Assembly: GCA_021811385.1 (NCBI GenBank)
Contig: JAJZPC010000009.1
Location: 1 to 50,031 of the forward strand
From: Deltaproteobacteria bacterium
Lineage (GTDB): Bacteria; Desulfobacterota; Desulfobulbia; Desulfobulbales; Desulfurivibrionaceae
Reading direction: 5' to 3'
DNA length: 50,031 nucleotides
Part shown: in pieces, positions 35,355-42,854 of the stretch
Position numbering within the stretch: the first letter of the stretch is position 1
Layout of the letters: every line of letters begins with the position of its first letter
Program-made: the position numbers and the translations under genes
The notes under the pieces: model-generated
Told to the model about the DNA's origin: nothing
Databases searched by the model: none
Seen by the model: the letters and a program-made list of their open reading frames with translations, nothing else

Positions 35355-36107
35355 ATGTACAATCTGCGGGGGAAAGTAGGCTTGGTAACCGGAAGTTCGC
35401 GGGGGATCGGCAAGGCGATCGCGCTGCGGCTTGCCGAAAACGGGGTTGATCTGGTGGTGAACTACGTGCGCCACCGGCAGGACGCGGAGGCCACCGCCCG
35501 TCTCATCGAGGAGAAAGGGGCGCGCTGCCTGGTGGTCAAGGCCAACGTGGCCAACGACGAAGATCTGCAGGGGATGTTCGCCCTGATCAAAAGCGAGTTC
35601 GGTCATCTTGATTTTCTCATCAGCAATGCCGCCTCCGGCGTTCTCAAACCGGCGCTGGAGCTGAGCAGCCGCCACTGGAACTGGGCCATGGAGATCAACG
35701 CCCGGGCCCTGCTCTCTCTCACCCAGCAGGCCGCGCCGCTCATGAGCAAGGGCGCCAGGATCATGGCGGTTTCCAGCATGGGGGCGGTGCGGGCCGTGGA
35801 AAATTACACGGCCGTGGGCGCTTCCAAGGCGGCGCTCGAATCGCTGGTCCGCCATCTCGCCGTGGAGCTCGGGCCCATGGGGATCAATGTCAACACCATC
35901 AGCGCCGGGGCCGTGGATACCGAGGCCCTCAAAAAATTCCCCAACCGGGAACAGATCCTCGACGGCGCCCTGCAACGCACCCCCATGGGGCGGCTGACCA
36001 CCCCCGAGGATGTGGCCGATGTCGCCCTGTTCTTATGCAGCGATCTGGCCGCCATGATCCAGGGGCAGACCATCGTCGTGGACGGTGGCTATTCCATCCG
36101 GGCCTGA
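35355..36107 (+). CDS. fabL: Enoyl-[acyl-carrier-protein] reductase, FabL type
   Basis: Short-chain dehydrogenase/reductase of 250 aa that would reduce enoyl-ACP in fatty acid synthesis. The nucleotide motif TGSSRGIGKA is near residue 12, with catalytic Tyr and Lys in NYTAVGASKAALE (about 151 and 158). Stretches such as SNAASGVLKPALEL, HWNWAMEINARALL, NTISAGAVDTEALKKFPNRE and DMIRGQT-like MIQGQTIVVDGG match the Bacillus FabL pattern rather than FabI or FabG. The ribosome-binding site is AGGAG. It is next to maf (gap 9 bases). The FabL call is from remembered family sequence. Confidence 0.82.
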   Translation: MYNLRGKVGLVTGSSRGIGKAIALRLAENGVDLVVNYVRHRQDAEATARLIEEKGARCLVVKANVANDEDLQGMFALIKSEFGHLDFLISNAASGVLKPALELSSRHWNWAMEINARALLSLTQQAAPLMSKGARIMAVSSMGAVRAVENYTAVGASKAALESLVRHLAVELGPMGINVNTISAGAVDTEALKKFPNREQILDGALQRTPMGRLTTPEDVADVALFLCSDLAAMIQGQTIVVDGGYSIRA

Positions 36108-36116
36108 TCCCGATTT

Positions 36117-36716
36117 ATGGAAGCATTTCGGACACAGGCGCGGCTGATCCTTGCCTCGGGTTCGCCCCGCCGCCGCGATTTTCTTTCCGAGCTGGGGATT
36201 GCCTTTGAGGTGCTGATCGCGGACATCGACGAGACCCCGCAAACCGGTGAGCAGCCCGTTGATTTTGTTGCGCGGTTGGCCTGGGAAAAGGCCCAGGCTG
36301 TTGAAGAATCCGGAGCCTGGGTGCTGGCCGCCGACACCGCGGTGGTGGTGGATGGGGAGATCCTCGGTAAACCAGGCGATGCAGTCGAGGCCTGCGCCAT
36401 GCTCATGCGCCTTTCCGGGCGCTGGCATGAGGTATGGACCGGATTTTCCCTCTGTTGCCGGGCGACAGGGGAGTCGTGCACCAAGGCCGTCTGCACCAAG
36501 GTCCGGTTTCTCGCGCTCACCCCTGAATTGTGCCGGGCCTACGTCAATACCGGAGAACCCTTGGACAAGGCCGGGGCCTACGGGATTCAAGGCAAGGGGT
36601 GTTTTCTGGTCCCGGAAATCAGCGGTTCCTATACCAATGTGGTGGGCTTGCCCATGACCGAGGTTCTGGAAGCGTTATTGCACCATAAGGTGATTGCGTT
36701 GCGGGACGGCTTGTGA
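36117..36716 (+). CDS. maf: Maf family nucleotide pyrophosphatase
   Basis: Nucleoside triphosphate pyrophosphatase of 199 aa, probably acting on dTTP/UTP. It begins with the LILASGSPRRRDFL loop at residues 10-23, has the catalytic ADTAVVVDGEILGKP near 76, and ends with AGAYGIQGKGCFLVPEISGSYTNVVGLPM. The last stretch is of the YhdE (dTTP/UTP) subtype rather than YceF. It starts 9 bases after fabL. Confidence 0.92.
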   Translation: MEAFRTQARLILASGSPRRRDFLSELGIAFEVLIADIDETPQTGEQPVDFVARLAWEKAQAVEESGAWVLAADTAVVVDGEILGKPGDAVEACAMLMRLSGRWHEVWTGFSLCCRATGESCTKAVCTKVRFLALTPELCRAYVNTGEPLDKAGAYGIQGKGCFLVPEISGSYTNVVGLPMTEVLEALLHHKVIALRDGL

Positions 36717-36732
36717 GAAAATCATCACAGCC

Positions 36733-37968
36733 ATGGACGCCTCCCAGCCGAATATCTTCGTTGCCCGCCAGCCTATCTTCAAGAGGAACAAAGAGGTGTT
36801 CGCCTACGAACTGCTCTTCCGTTCCGGCCTGACCAATTACTTCGACCCCTTGCAGGACGGGGAAGAGGCCACCTCCAAGGTTATCACCAACAGCTTTCTC
36901 CTCATCGGCATCGCCAATATCACCGAAGGCAAAAAAGCCTTTATCAATTTCAGCGAAGAGATGCTGCTCCAGGGGTACCCTGCGCTTTTTCCCAAAGAGA
37001 TCGCCGTGGTCGAGGTGCTGGAAACGGTGGGTGCCACGCCCGAGGTCGTCGAGGCCTGTGAGAAGCTGGTCGGGGCTGGGTATGTCTTGGCCCTGGACGA
37101 TTTCCTCTACGAAGATCGTTTCTTGCCGCTCATCAAGCTGGCCAGGATCATCAAGTTTGACATCCGTCAAATGAGCCGTGCCGAGCTTGAACGGCAGGTC
37201 AAGATCGTGAGCCGCTACAACGTGAAGCTGCTGGCGGAGAAGATCGAAACCTTTGAAGAGTATGAGGCGGTAAAGAAGCTGGGTTTTGATCTGTTCCAGG
37301 GCTATTTCTTCAGCCGCCCCCATATCATGGAGGGTCGGGATATCCCAGGCTCCAAGCTCCATTACCTACAGGTGCTGAAAGTAATCCAGGACGAGGATTA
37401 CGACTTCGCCGAACTGGCCAAGTATGTCAGCCGTGATGTCTCCCTGGCCTACAAATTACTCAAATATGCGAATTCAGCCTATTTTGCCCGGCGGCAGAAG
37501 CTGCACACCATTGAGATGGCCGTGGCCATGCTGGGGCAGCTTACTTTAAGGAAGTGGCTGTCGTTGATGATGCTTTCCTACCTGGCCGATGACAAGCCGT
37601 CCGAGCTCTTGCGCTTGGCAGCGTTCCGGGGCAGTTTCTGCGAGCTGGTCGCCGACCAGTTGCTGGATCGGCGCAAGGAGGCGGGGATGTTCCACACGGT
37701 GGGGATGTTCTCGCTGCTCCCCGCCATGCTGGACAAGGCCATGGCGGATATCCTGCCGGACCTGGCCCTGTCCGAGGCGATCCAGGAGGCTCTCCTTGTT
37801 GAGGTCGCAACCCCACTTTCCCGCACCCTCAGGCTGGTCATGGCCTACGAACGAGGGGATTGGGAAAAGACCGCCACCCTGGGGAAAAAACTCAAACTCA
37901 ACCTTGACTCCCTGCCCTTGCTCTACGAACAGGCCATTGAAATCGCCCAGGCCCAGCTTACGGATTGA
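36733..37968 (+). CDS. EAL-like/HDOD signalling protein (YuxH family)
   Basis: Protein of 411 aa with a degenerate EAL domain (1-200) and an HDOD domain (about 205-400). The EAL signature is reduced to YELLFRSG, LDDF (121-124) replaces the metal-binding DDFG context, and AEKIE replaces EGVE. Cyclic-di-GMP hydrolysis is therefore unlikely and a scaffold or binding role more so. HDOD hallmarks include YVSRDVSLAYKLLKYANSAYF. The gene starts at ATG 36733; a TTG at 36694 is less likely. Its last 137 bases are repeated at 42720-42856, flanking the accessory island. Confidence 0.88.
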   Translation: MDASQPNIFVARQPIFKRNKEVFAYELLFRSGLTNYFDPLQDGEEATSKVITNSFLLIGIANITEGKKAFINFSEEMLLQGYPALFPKEIAVVEVLETVGATPEVVEACEKLVGAGYVLALDDFLYEDRFLPLIKLARIIKFDIRQMSRAELERQVKIVSRYNVKLLAEKIETFEEYEAVKKLGFDLFQGYFFSRPHIMEGRDIPGSKLHYLQVLKVIQDEDYDFAELAKYVSRDVSLAYKLLKYANSAYFARRQKLHTIEMAVAMLGQLTLRKWLSLMMLSYLADDKPSELLRLAAFRGSFCELVADQLLDRRKEAGMFHTVGMFSLLPAMLDKAMADILPDLALSEAIQEALLVEVATPLSRTLRLVMAYERGDWEKTATLGKKLKLNLDSLPLLYEQAIEIAQAQLTD

Positions 37969-37970
37969 TG
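37834..37970 (+). repeat. Left copy of the 137-bp direct repeat (3' end of the HDOD gene)
   Basis: By hand alignment these bases match 42720-42856 without gaps, with 15 mismatches (about 89% identity). The match stops two bases after the HDOD stop codon here. The two copies bracket the 38.0-42.7 kb island. Confidence 0.9.
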
Positions 37971-38035
37971 TTTACATTAAAAAGAAAACAATGGCACTTT
38001 TCCTGTTTTTGATTTTGAGAACCTTGTAAAATTCG

Positions 38036-38111
38036 TCACACCGGTGAAAACCGGTGTCCAGTTTTTTGTAACCTCCCGCGATTACTGGATACCGGCTTTC
38101 GCCGGTATGAC
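38036..38111. repeat. REP-like inverted pair (BIME-like) with terminator function
   Basis: The element GTCACACCGGTGAAAACCGG (from 38036) continues through TGTCCAG and is followed by an inverted, slightly diverged copy at 38080-38111, whose complement reads GTCATACCGGCGAAAGCCGG. The first has a perfect 8-bp stem (38038-38045 with 38050-38057) with a GAAA loop, followed by six T residues (38062-38067), so it can also terminate the HDOD transcript. This form is typical of dispersed REP-type repeats. Confidence 0.75.
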
Positions 38112-38264
38112 GGAGAACATATTCGACTTCCGCATCGGTTTGGTCCTCCGTATTCTTCCCGTATTGTGGTTTGTCCGCATATGCGCTAACAACATTTGTG
38201 TTTGTAGCGTATGGGAATTGCTTGCAATCCCATACGGCATGTGATTTATAAAGTAACAAATTAA

Positions 38265-38488
<224 letters not shown>

Positions 38489-38492
<4 letters not shown>

Positions 38493-39709
38493 ACAAATCA
38501 AACCTCAAAAACAATCTCTTGATTCTCGGCGCATCCGGCGGAGTCGGAACCGCTCTGCTTATCTATCTTTCTAGCCATCGAGAATCTTTCGGCCAAATCA
38601 TTCTTCTCGACAAGAGCAAACGGATACTTTCCAATAAATTCATCAGCCACAAAAAACTTGATTATTCATTCTTGAATGAAGAGATCGTCCTGCCAAGGGA
38701 CGAGGAGAAATATCATAGCCTGCTCAGAGAGCATGCTGTAAATATCGTCCTTGACGTGACGGACGATGAAACCCTACCGCTCTTTTACGCTACCGACCGG
38801 GCCGGAGTGAGTTATGTCAACTCAAGCATTAATGGGCCGCGCAAAACCCATGAGCATGTTCTTGAGATATGGGAGAAAAGAGATCAATTCAGGAACGCCG
38901 CGCATATCCTGGGCACCGGCATGAATCCAGGTATTGTGAACATGTGGGCTCGGCACGGCATCGAAAAATTCGGTATTCCGCAGGAGATTATTGTCTTTGA
39001 ATATGACACTTCACAGACGGCGGCAAACGACCACCCTATGGTTACTTGGTCAGTAAAAAAGTTTCTGGAAGAGGTATCGGAAGAGCCGTCGGTGATTATG
39101 GCTGGTAGAGACAAACCCATGGAGTTTCTGCCAAACGCCATCGAAAACCGAATTGACATGAAGCGCATTCTTTCTCCAATTCTGGCTTTGAAGGAATATC
39201 CTGAAGGCTTCATAGTCCCCCATGAAGAAATAGTCAGTCTGGCGCAAAAATTTGATGTCCAGGCCAAATTCGTTTATGCGATCAACATCGGCACTATGCG
39301 AACACTTATAGAGTCTTACAAAAAAAAGAAAAAACTTTACTTCAACGAACTGAAGCTCGGTGACAACATCGGCCATACCCTTGAAGGCGCCGACAATATC
39401 GGCGTATTGCTGAAATACCCGGAAAGAAAGGTCTACTATTTCAACACCATCTCCAATGTTTCCATAAAAGGAACCAACGCCACTTATACTCAGGTGGTTA
39501 CCGGAATTATCGCCGCACTCTTGACGCTTGTTCACGACAACCTGAATAAGGGCACGCATTTCGTGGAAGACCTGCACGATTCTTTCTTTGAAAGTTATGT
39601 CTTTGACAAGATGCAGGTGCAGGAATTTGTATTCGAGAAAAAGCACGACAGGTTGAGTTTGTCGTCTTACGATCCACGGGTAACGAAAGAATATGAAGGC
39701 GCTATATGA
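38489..39709 (+). CDS. Homospermidine-synthase-like / saccharopine dehydrogenase family protein
   Basis: Protein of 406 aa with an N-terminal Rossmann motif (LILGASGGVGTALL, residues 11-24), then ILGTGMNPGIVNMWARHG near 140 and FEYDTSQTAANDHPMVTWSVKKFLEE near 175. The NPG and TWS segments resemble homospermidine synthase, so a polyamine- or amino-acid-linked NAD(P) oxidoreductase is likely. The substrate is unknown. No ribosome-binding site precedes the ATG, but the leader frame ends at it (ATGA). Its own stop overlaps the EamA gene in the same way. Base composition is lower in GC than in the flanking core genes. Confidence 0.65.
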
Positions 39710-40590
39710 ACGGTTCAATCTTCATCTTCTTAGTCTGCGCCATTTGCAGCCCCTTCTTTGAGGCACTGATGAATATCACCGACAAATACGTGATCTCCAG
39801 CAGGGTGCGCAAGCCGATGAGCTATGCTGTCGTGGAAGGGGCCGTCAACCTTATTCTGGGAGTGATGCTGGCGCTCTGTCTCGACTGGTCTGTTGTGACA
39901 CTCAGGGTTATGCTGTATCCGGCCATTGCCGGGGTAATTTTCGGCGCCCAGTATTACATCTACTATCATCTGCTTGCTAAGGAAGATGTCTCCACCGTTG
40001 TGGGTCTTATCTATCTCTATCCCGTTATCGTCGCGCTGCTCTCTTTTTTCTTTCTGGGTGAAAAATTCTCTCTGATAACCTATGGCGGTATTACGTTGAT
40101 CCTTGTTGGCGGACTCATGCTGTCATTGAAGGGAGGGAGTTTCAAGGGGGGCGCTGGGTTGGGATACATGGCCGCCATGATACTTATGGTTGCGTTGTTC
40201 GAGTTCATTATGAAATTGGCCACTACTGAACTGCCGGTATTGCACGGTCTGGCTATCATGCTGATATGCATAGGCCTGACGTTGGAGTTGGCGTTATTCC
40301 ATAAAGAGACAAGAAATGGGGTTCCTGCTGAATTCAAGAACCTGAAATGGGTGCTGTTAGGCCAGAATCTGGCGCTTGCTGGTATGGCTACGCTCTACTT
40401 CGCGATGGCGGGGTTGCCCGCAACCATTGTCTCAACTATTGCCGCGACTCAACCGCTGGCGGTGCTGTTCCTTGAAAAGCTGTCCCATTCCTTCGGCATC
40501 AAAATGTGCAGCGACGAACGACTATTATCTAAGCTAATACCTGTTTCTATTATGGTTTGCGGCATTATCATGCTGTGCGAGATTATCTGA
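39706..40590 (+). CDS. EamA/DMT-family transporter
   Basis: Membrane protein of 294 aa with about ten predicted TM helices in two EamA-like halves. The first half contains the short motif VVGLIYLYPVIVALLSFFFLGEK, and the second ends with STIAATQPLAVLFLEKLS. It overlaps the dehydrogenase by 4 bases (ATGA). This suggests that the exporter handles the product or substrate of that enzyme, perhaps a polyamine or modified amino acid (inference). Confidence 0.8.
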   Translation: MNGSIFIFLVCAICSPFFEALMNITDKYVISSRVRKPMSYAVVEGAVNLILGVMLALCLDWSVVTLRVMLYPAIAGVIFGAQYYIYYHLLAKEDVSTVVGLIYLYPVIVALLSFFFLGEKFSLITYGGITLILVGGLMLSLKGGSFKGGAGLGYMAAMILMVALFEFIMKLATTELPVLHGLAIMLICIGLTLELALFHKETRNGVPAEFKNLKWVLLGQNLALAGMATLYFAMAGLPATIVSTIAATQPLAVLFLEKLSHSFGIKMCSDERLLSKLIPVSIMVCGIIMLCEII

Positions 40591-40813
40591 AAAGGTGAGG
40601 GACGCTTCCCAATTTTTTCAAGGTTGACAAGAGGCGAGTACATTGTTCCCGGAATTCATCCGGGCCCTTGGAATTCAAGTCGAATGGCTGTGGCAGGCGG
40701 TGAGCGTTGCATCATAAGAAACATCTCTTAACGAAACACGGTAAAACTGAGCTGAAAGGCTTGTGGGATCGGGGCTGGTTCATATGTAACCGAATACACG
40801 AGGGAGCGGGCCG
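40591..40813 (+). other. Intergenic region after the EamA gene
   Basis: In these 223 bases I see only a small inverted repeat (CCCGG/CCGGG at about 40649-40665). No gene or convincing promoter was found. Confidence 0.4.
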
Positions 40814-41332
40814 TTGAGACTCATCCACAGTTGGTTGAACCAGAAATTGGAAGTCCGCAACGACAAAACCGGGCAGGCAGGGATTTTTGCCCAGGAACCT
40901 TTATGGAAGGGAGAAAAATTGGCCGTCTTCGGCGGGCATGTAATGCTGATCTCCGAAGAACCCCAAGTTGGCACCGGCAGCGACCACGCCTTGCAGATAG
41001 ATGAGCAGTTTGTTCTGAAAACCACGCACGAACACGAAACCGAGGATACCGACTTCATCATCCACAGCTGTTCACCCAATGCAGGCTTTGATGGAGCAAT
41101 TACCCTGATAGCCATGCGAGCCATTGCCCTGGATGAAAAAATCACTTTTGACTACGCCATGTGCCTGCATGCTTCGCGATGGCGGCAGATGCCATACCGG
41201 ATGAAATGCAGTTGCGGCGCAAAGACATGTCGAGGTTTCGTGACGGAAGATGACTGGCGCAATCCCGAATTACGACATCGTTACAAAGGGTATTTTTCCG
41301 GGTACATCCAGAAGAAGATTGATAACAAGTAG
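40814..41332 (+). CDS. SET domain-containing protein
   Basis: Small protein of 172 aa with a SET lysine-methyltransferase-like fold. It has GIFAQEPLWKGEKLAVFGG near residue 24, the HSCSPNAGFDG core near 92, EKITFDYAM near 110 and a post-SET Cys cluster CSCGAKTCRGF near 132. It starts at a TTG preceded by GGGAGCGG. Bacterial SET proteins are sporadic and often transferred; the methylation target is unknown. Whether it belongs with the neighbouring genes is not clear. Confidence 0.8.
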   Translation: MRLIHSWLNQKLEVRNDKTGQAGIFAQEPLWKGEKLAVFGGHVMLISEEPQVGTGSDHALQIDEQFVLKTTHEHETEDTDFIIHSCSPNAGFDGAITLIAMRAIALDEKITFDYAMCLHASRWRQMPYRMKCSCGAKTCRGFVTEDDWRNPELRHRYKGYFSGYIQKKIDNK

Positions 41333-41470
41333 GGAAAACGAGGTCACTGGTTCACAATCAGAACAGGTGTGGTGGGTTTGAGACCAGAACGGTTGTTAGA
41401 CTTTTCTCGTGCAACTTCTGTGTGCGGTTGGTGCTGATAAATATTGAATGATCAAAGGAGATAGTCCGGC

Positions 41471-42469
41471 ATGGCAGTAATTCTTATATCATCTACGTTC
41501 AATATACGCAATTCTAGCATTGGGAGATTTATTAATAAAAATCTAAAAGAATACCACAGCATATACAACTCTGACACTGGAAGCAGAAGGAGATTTGTGC
41601 CGCAAATTATTACGGAATATGCTGAACTTTCAGATATGTATATTATTATAATTTCACCAGATTACACGAGAAGTAGCTTTATGATGCATGAGTTTAGATT
41701 TCTAATGGGATTAGCAGAAAAGAGTGAACATAAACTATTTCTTCCAATAATTATCGGAGAATATGATTCACCACCTGAGCTTGTAGAGAAATTTTATCTG
41801 CGATCGAAGTCTTACGATTTTATCGACGGATCAGATGATATAATCGATCAGATAAATATGCTAATATCATCAAGCCATGAAAAATCATTAACACTGTACA
41901 ATGAAGAGCAGAAGCAAATAGATGAAGATCGGAGGCAGAGACTTCATATTGAAAAAAATGCATCTGAGTATGTTGACGATGCAATTACTCAATTAAAAGA
42001 AAGGGAAATTGATTTTTTTAAAAAAGCGCGCCACTGGTATAGGCTTGGATATTCCACATTAGGTGTTGGAGTTGCCGCAACAATATTTTTTTCATATGTG
42101 TCATTATTGAGTTTTCCATCAGAAAAAATATTATTGAGTGTTATTGCTTTTTCAACATTTAAAAATATGATAATTGTTGGGGTTTTGCTTGTAATGACTA
42201 GATATTCTATATCTATAGCAAAATCTTATATGAATGAGTCGTTAAAAAGTTCAGACCGTATTCATGCAATTTCATTTGGAAAATTTTATCTTCAAACATA
42301 TGGTAAGACTGCAGAGAGAGATGATATAAAAGATGTATTTCAGCACTGGAACATTAATGGTCAGAATTCATTCTCCGCGCAAACCGATGATGTAATTAAC
42401 CCTAAAATTATTGAAATGACATTTGATTTGGCAAAATCAGTTGTTGAGCGACAATGCAAGAAAAAGTAG
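41471..42469 (+). CDS. TIR-like domain protein with two transmembrane helices
   Basis: Protein of 332 aa, very AT-rich compared with its surroundings. Residues 1-135 resemble a TIR domain: AVILISSTF at the start, IIIISPDYTRSSFMMHEFRFLMG at about 58-80 with Glu74 where the TIR NADase catalytic Glu falls, and LFLPIIIGEYD near 90. A charged coiled-coil segment (about 140-185) leads to TM helices at about 192-212 and 221-244 and a cytoplasmic tail. AGGAGA precedes the ATG. TIR-membrane architectures occur in bacterial immune effectors; a phage-defence role is an inference. Confidence 0.6.
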   Translation: MAVILISSTFNIRNSSIGRFINKNLKEYHSIYNSDTGSRRRFVPQIITEYAELSDMYIIIISPDYTRSSFMMHEFRFLMGLAEKSEHKLFLPIIIGEYDSPPELVEKFYLRSKSYDFIDGSDDIIDQINMLISSSHEKSLTLYNEEQKQIDEDRRQRLHIEKNASEYVDDAITQLKEREIDFFKKARHWYRLGYSTLGVGVAATIFFSYVSLLSFPSEKILLSVIAFSTFKNMIIVGVLLVMTRYSISIAKSYMNESLKSSDRIHAISFGKFYLQTYGKTAERDDIKDVFQHWNINGQNSFSAQTDDVINPKIIEMTFDLAKSVVERQCKKK

Positions 42470-42507
42470 TATGAATCAGTTGTGTAATCTATACTGAGTT
42501 AATCGAA

Positions 42508-42669
42508 TCACGAACGCTCCTCGTCGATTTCCTCGCGCTCGATATTCCTATCCAAGGACTCAATCTCGGCCTTGATCCACAGTGTTATCTTGATCTCGAA
42601 ACCAGCCGCCAACCATCGACGAAAATTCTCTCGCTTTCGCTTCAGCCATTGGGAGCCATTGCTTGCTAA
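42508..42669 (-). pseudogene. Possible remnant reading frame on the minus strand
   Basis: A 53-codon stop-to-stop frame without an ATG ends at the TGA at 42508-42510. It encodes a charged, helix-like peptide containing WLKRKRENFRRWLAAGFEIK and an Asp/Glu-rich tail. It looks coding in composition but matches no family I recognise. It may be the decayed end of an accessory gene. Confidence 0.25.
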
Positions 42670-42716
42670 TTAGCTATTGTCACAATTAGAAAGATAGAAA
42701 GCCTCAGCCCTCGGAT

Positions 42717-42854
42717 GTCCTGGTCATGGCCTACGAACGTGGCGACTGGGAAAACACCGCCATTCTGGCGAAAAAACTCACAGTCAATCTTGATTCTCTG
42801 CCCTTGCTCTACGAGCAGGCCATTGAAATCGCCCAGGTTCAGCTTACGGATTGA
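42717..42854 (+). pseudogene. Truncated 3' fragment of an HDOD signalling gene
   Basis: In frame, this segment encodes VLVMAYERGDWENTAIL... to ...IAQVQLTD and stop. It corresponds to the last 45 residues of the EAL-like/HDOD protein with six substitutions. No start or upstream domain remains. Its stop lies 11 bases inside the 3' end of glyS (tail-to-tail). It is the right copy of the direct repeat (42720-42856) that flanks the island. Confidence 0.9.
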
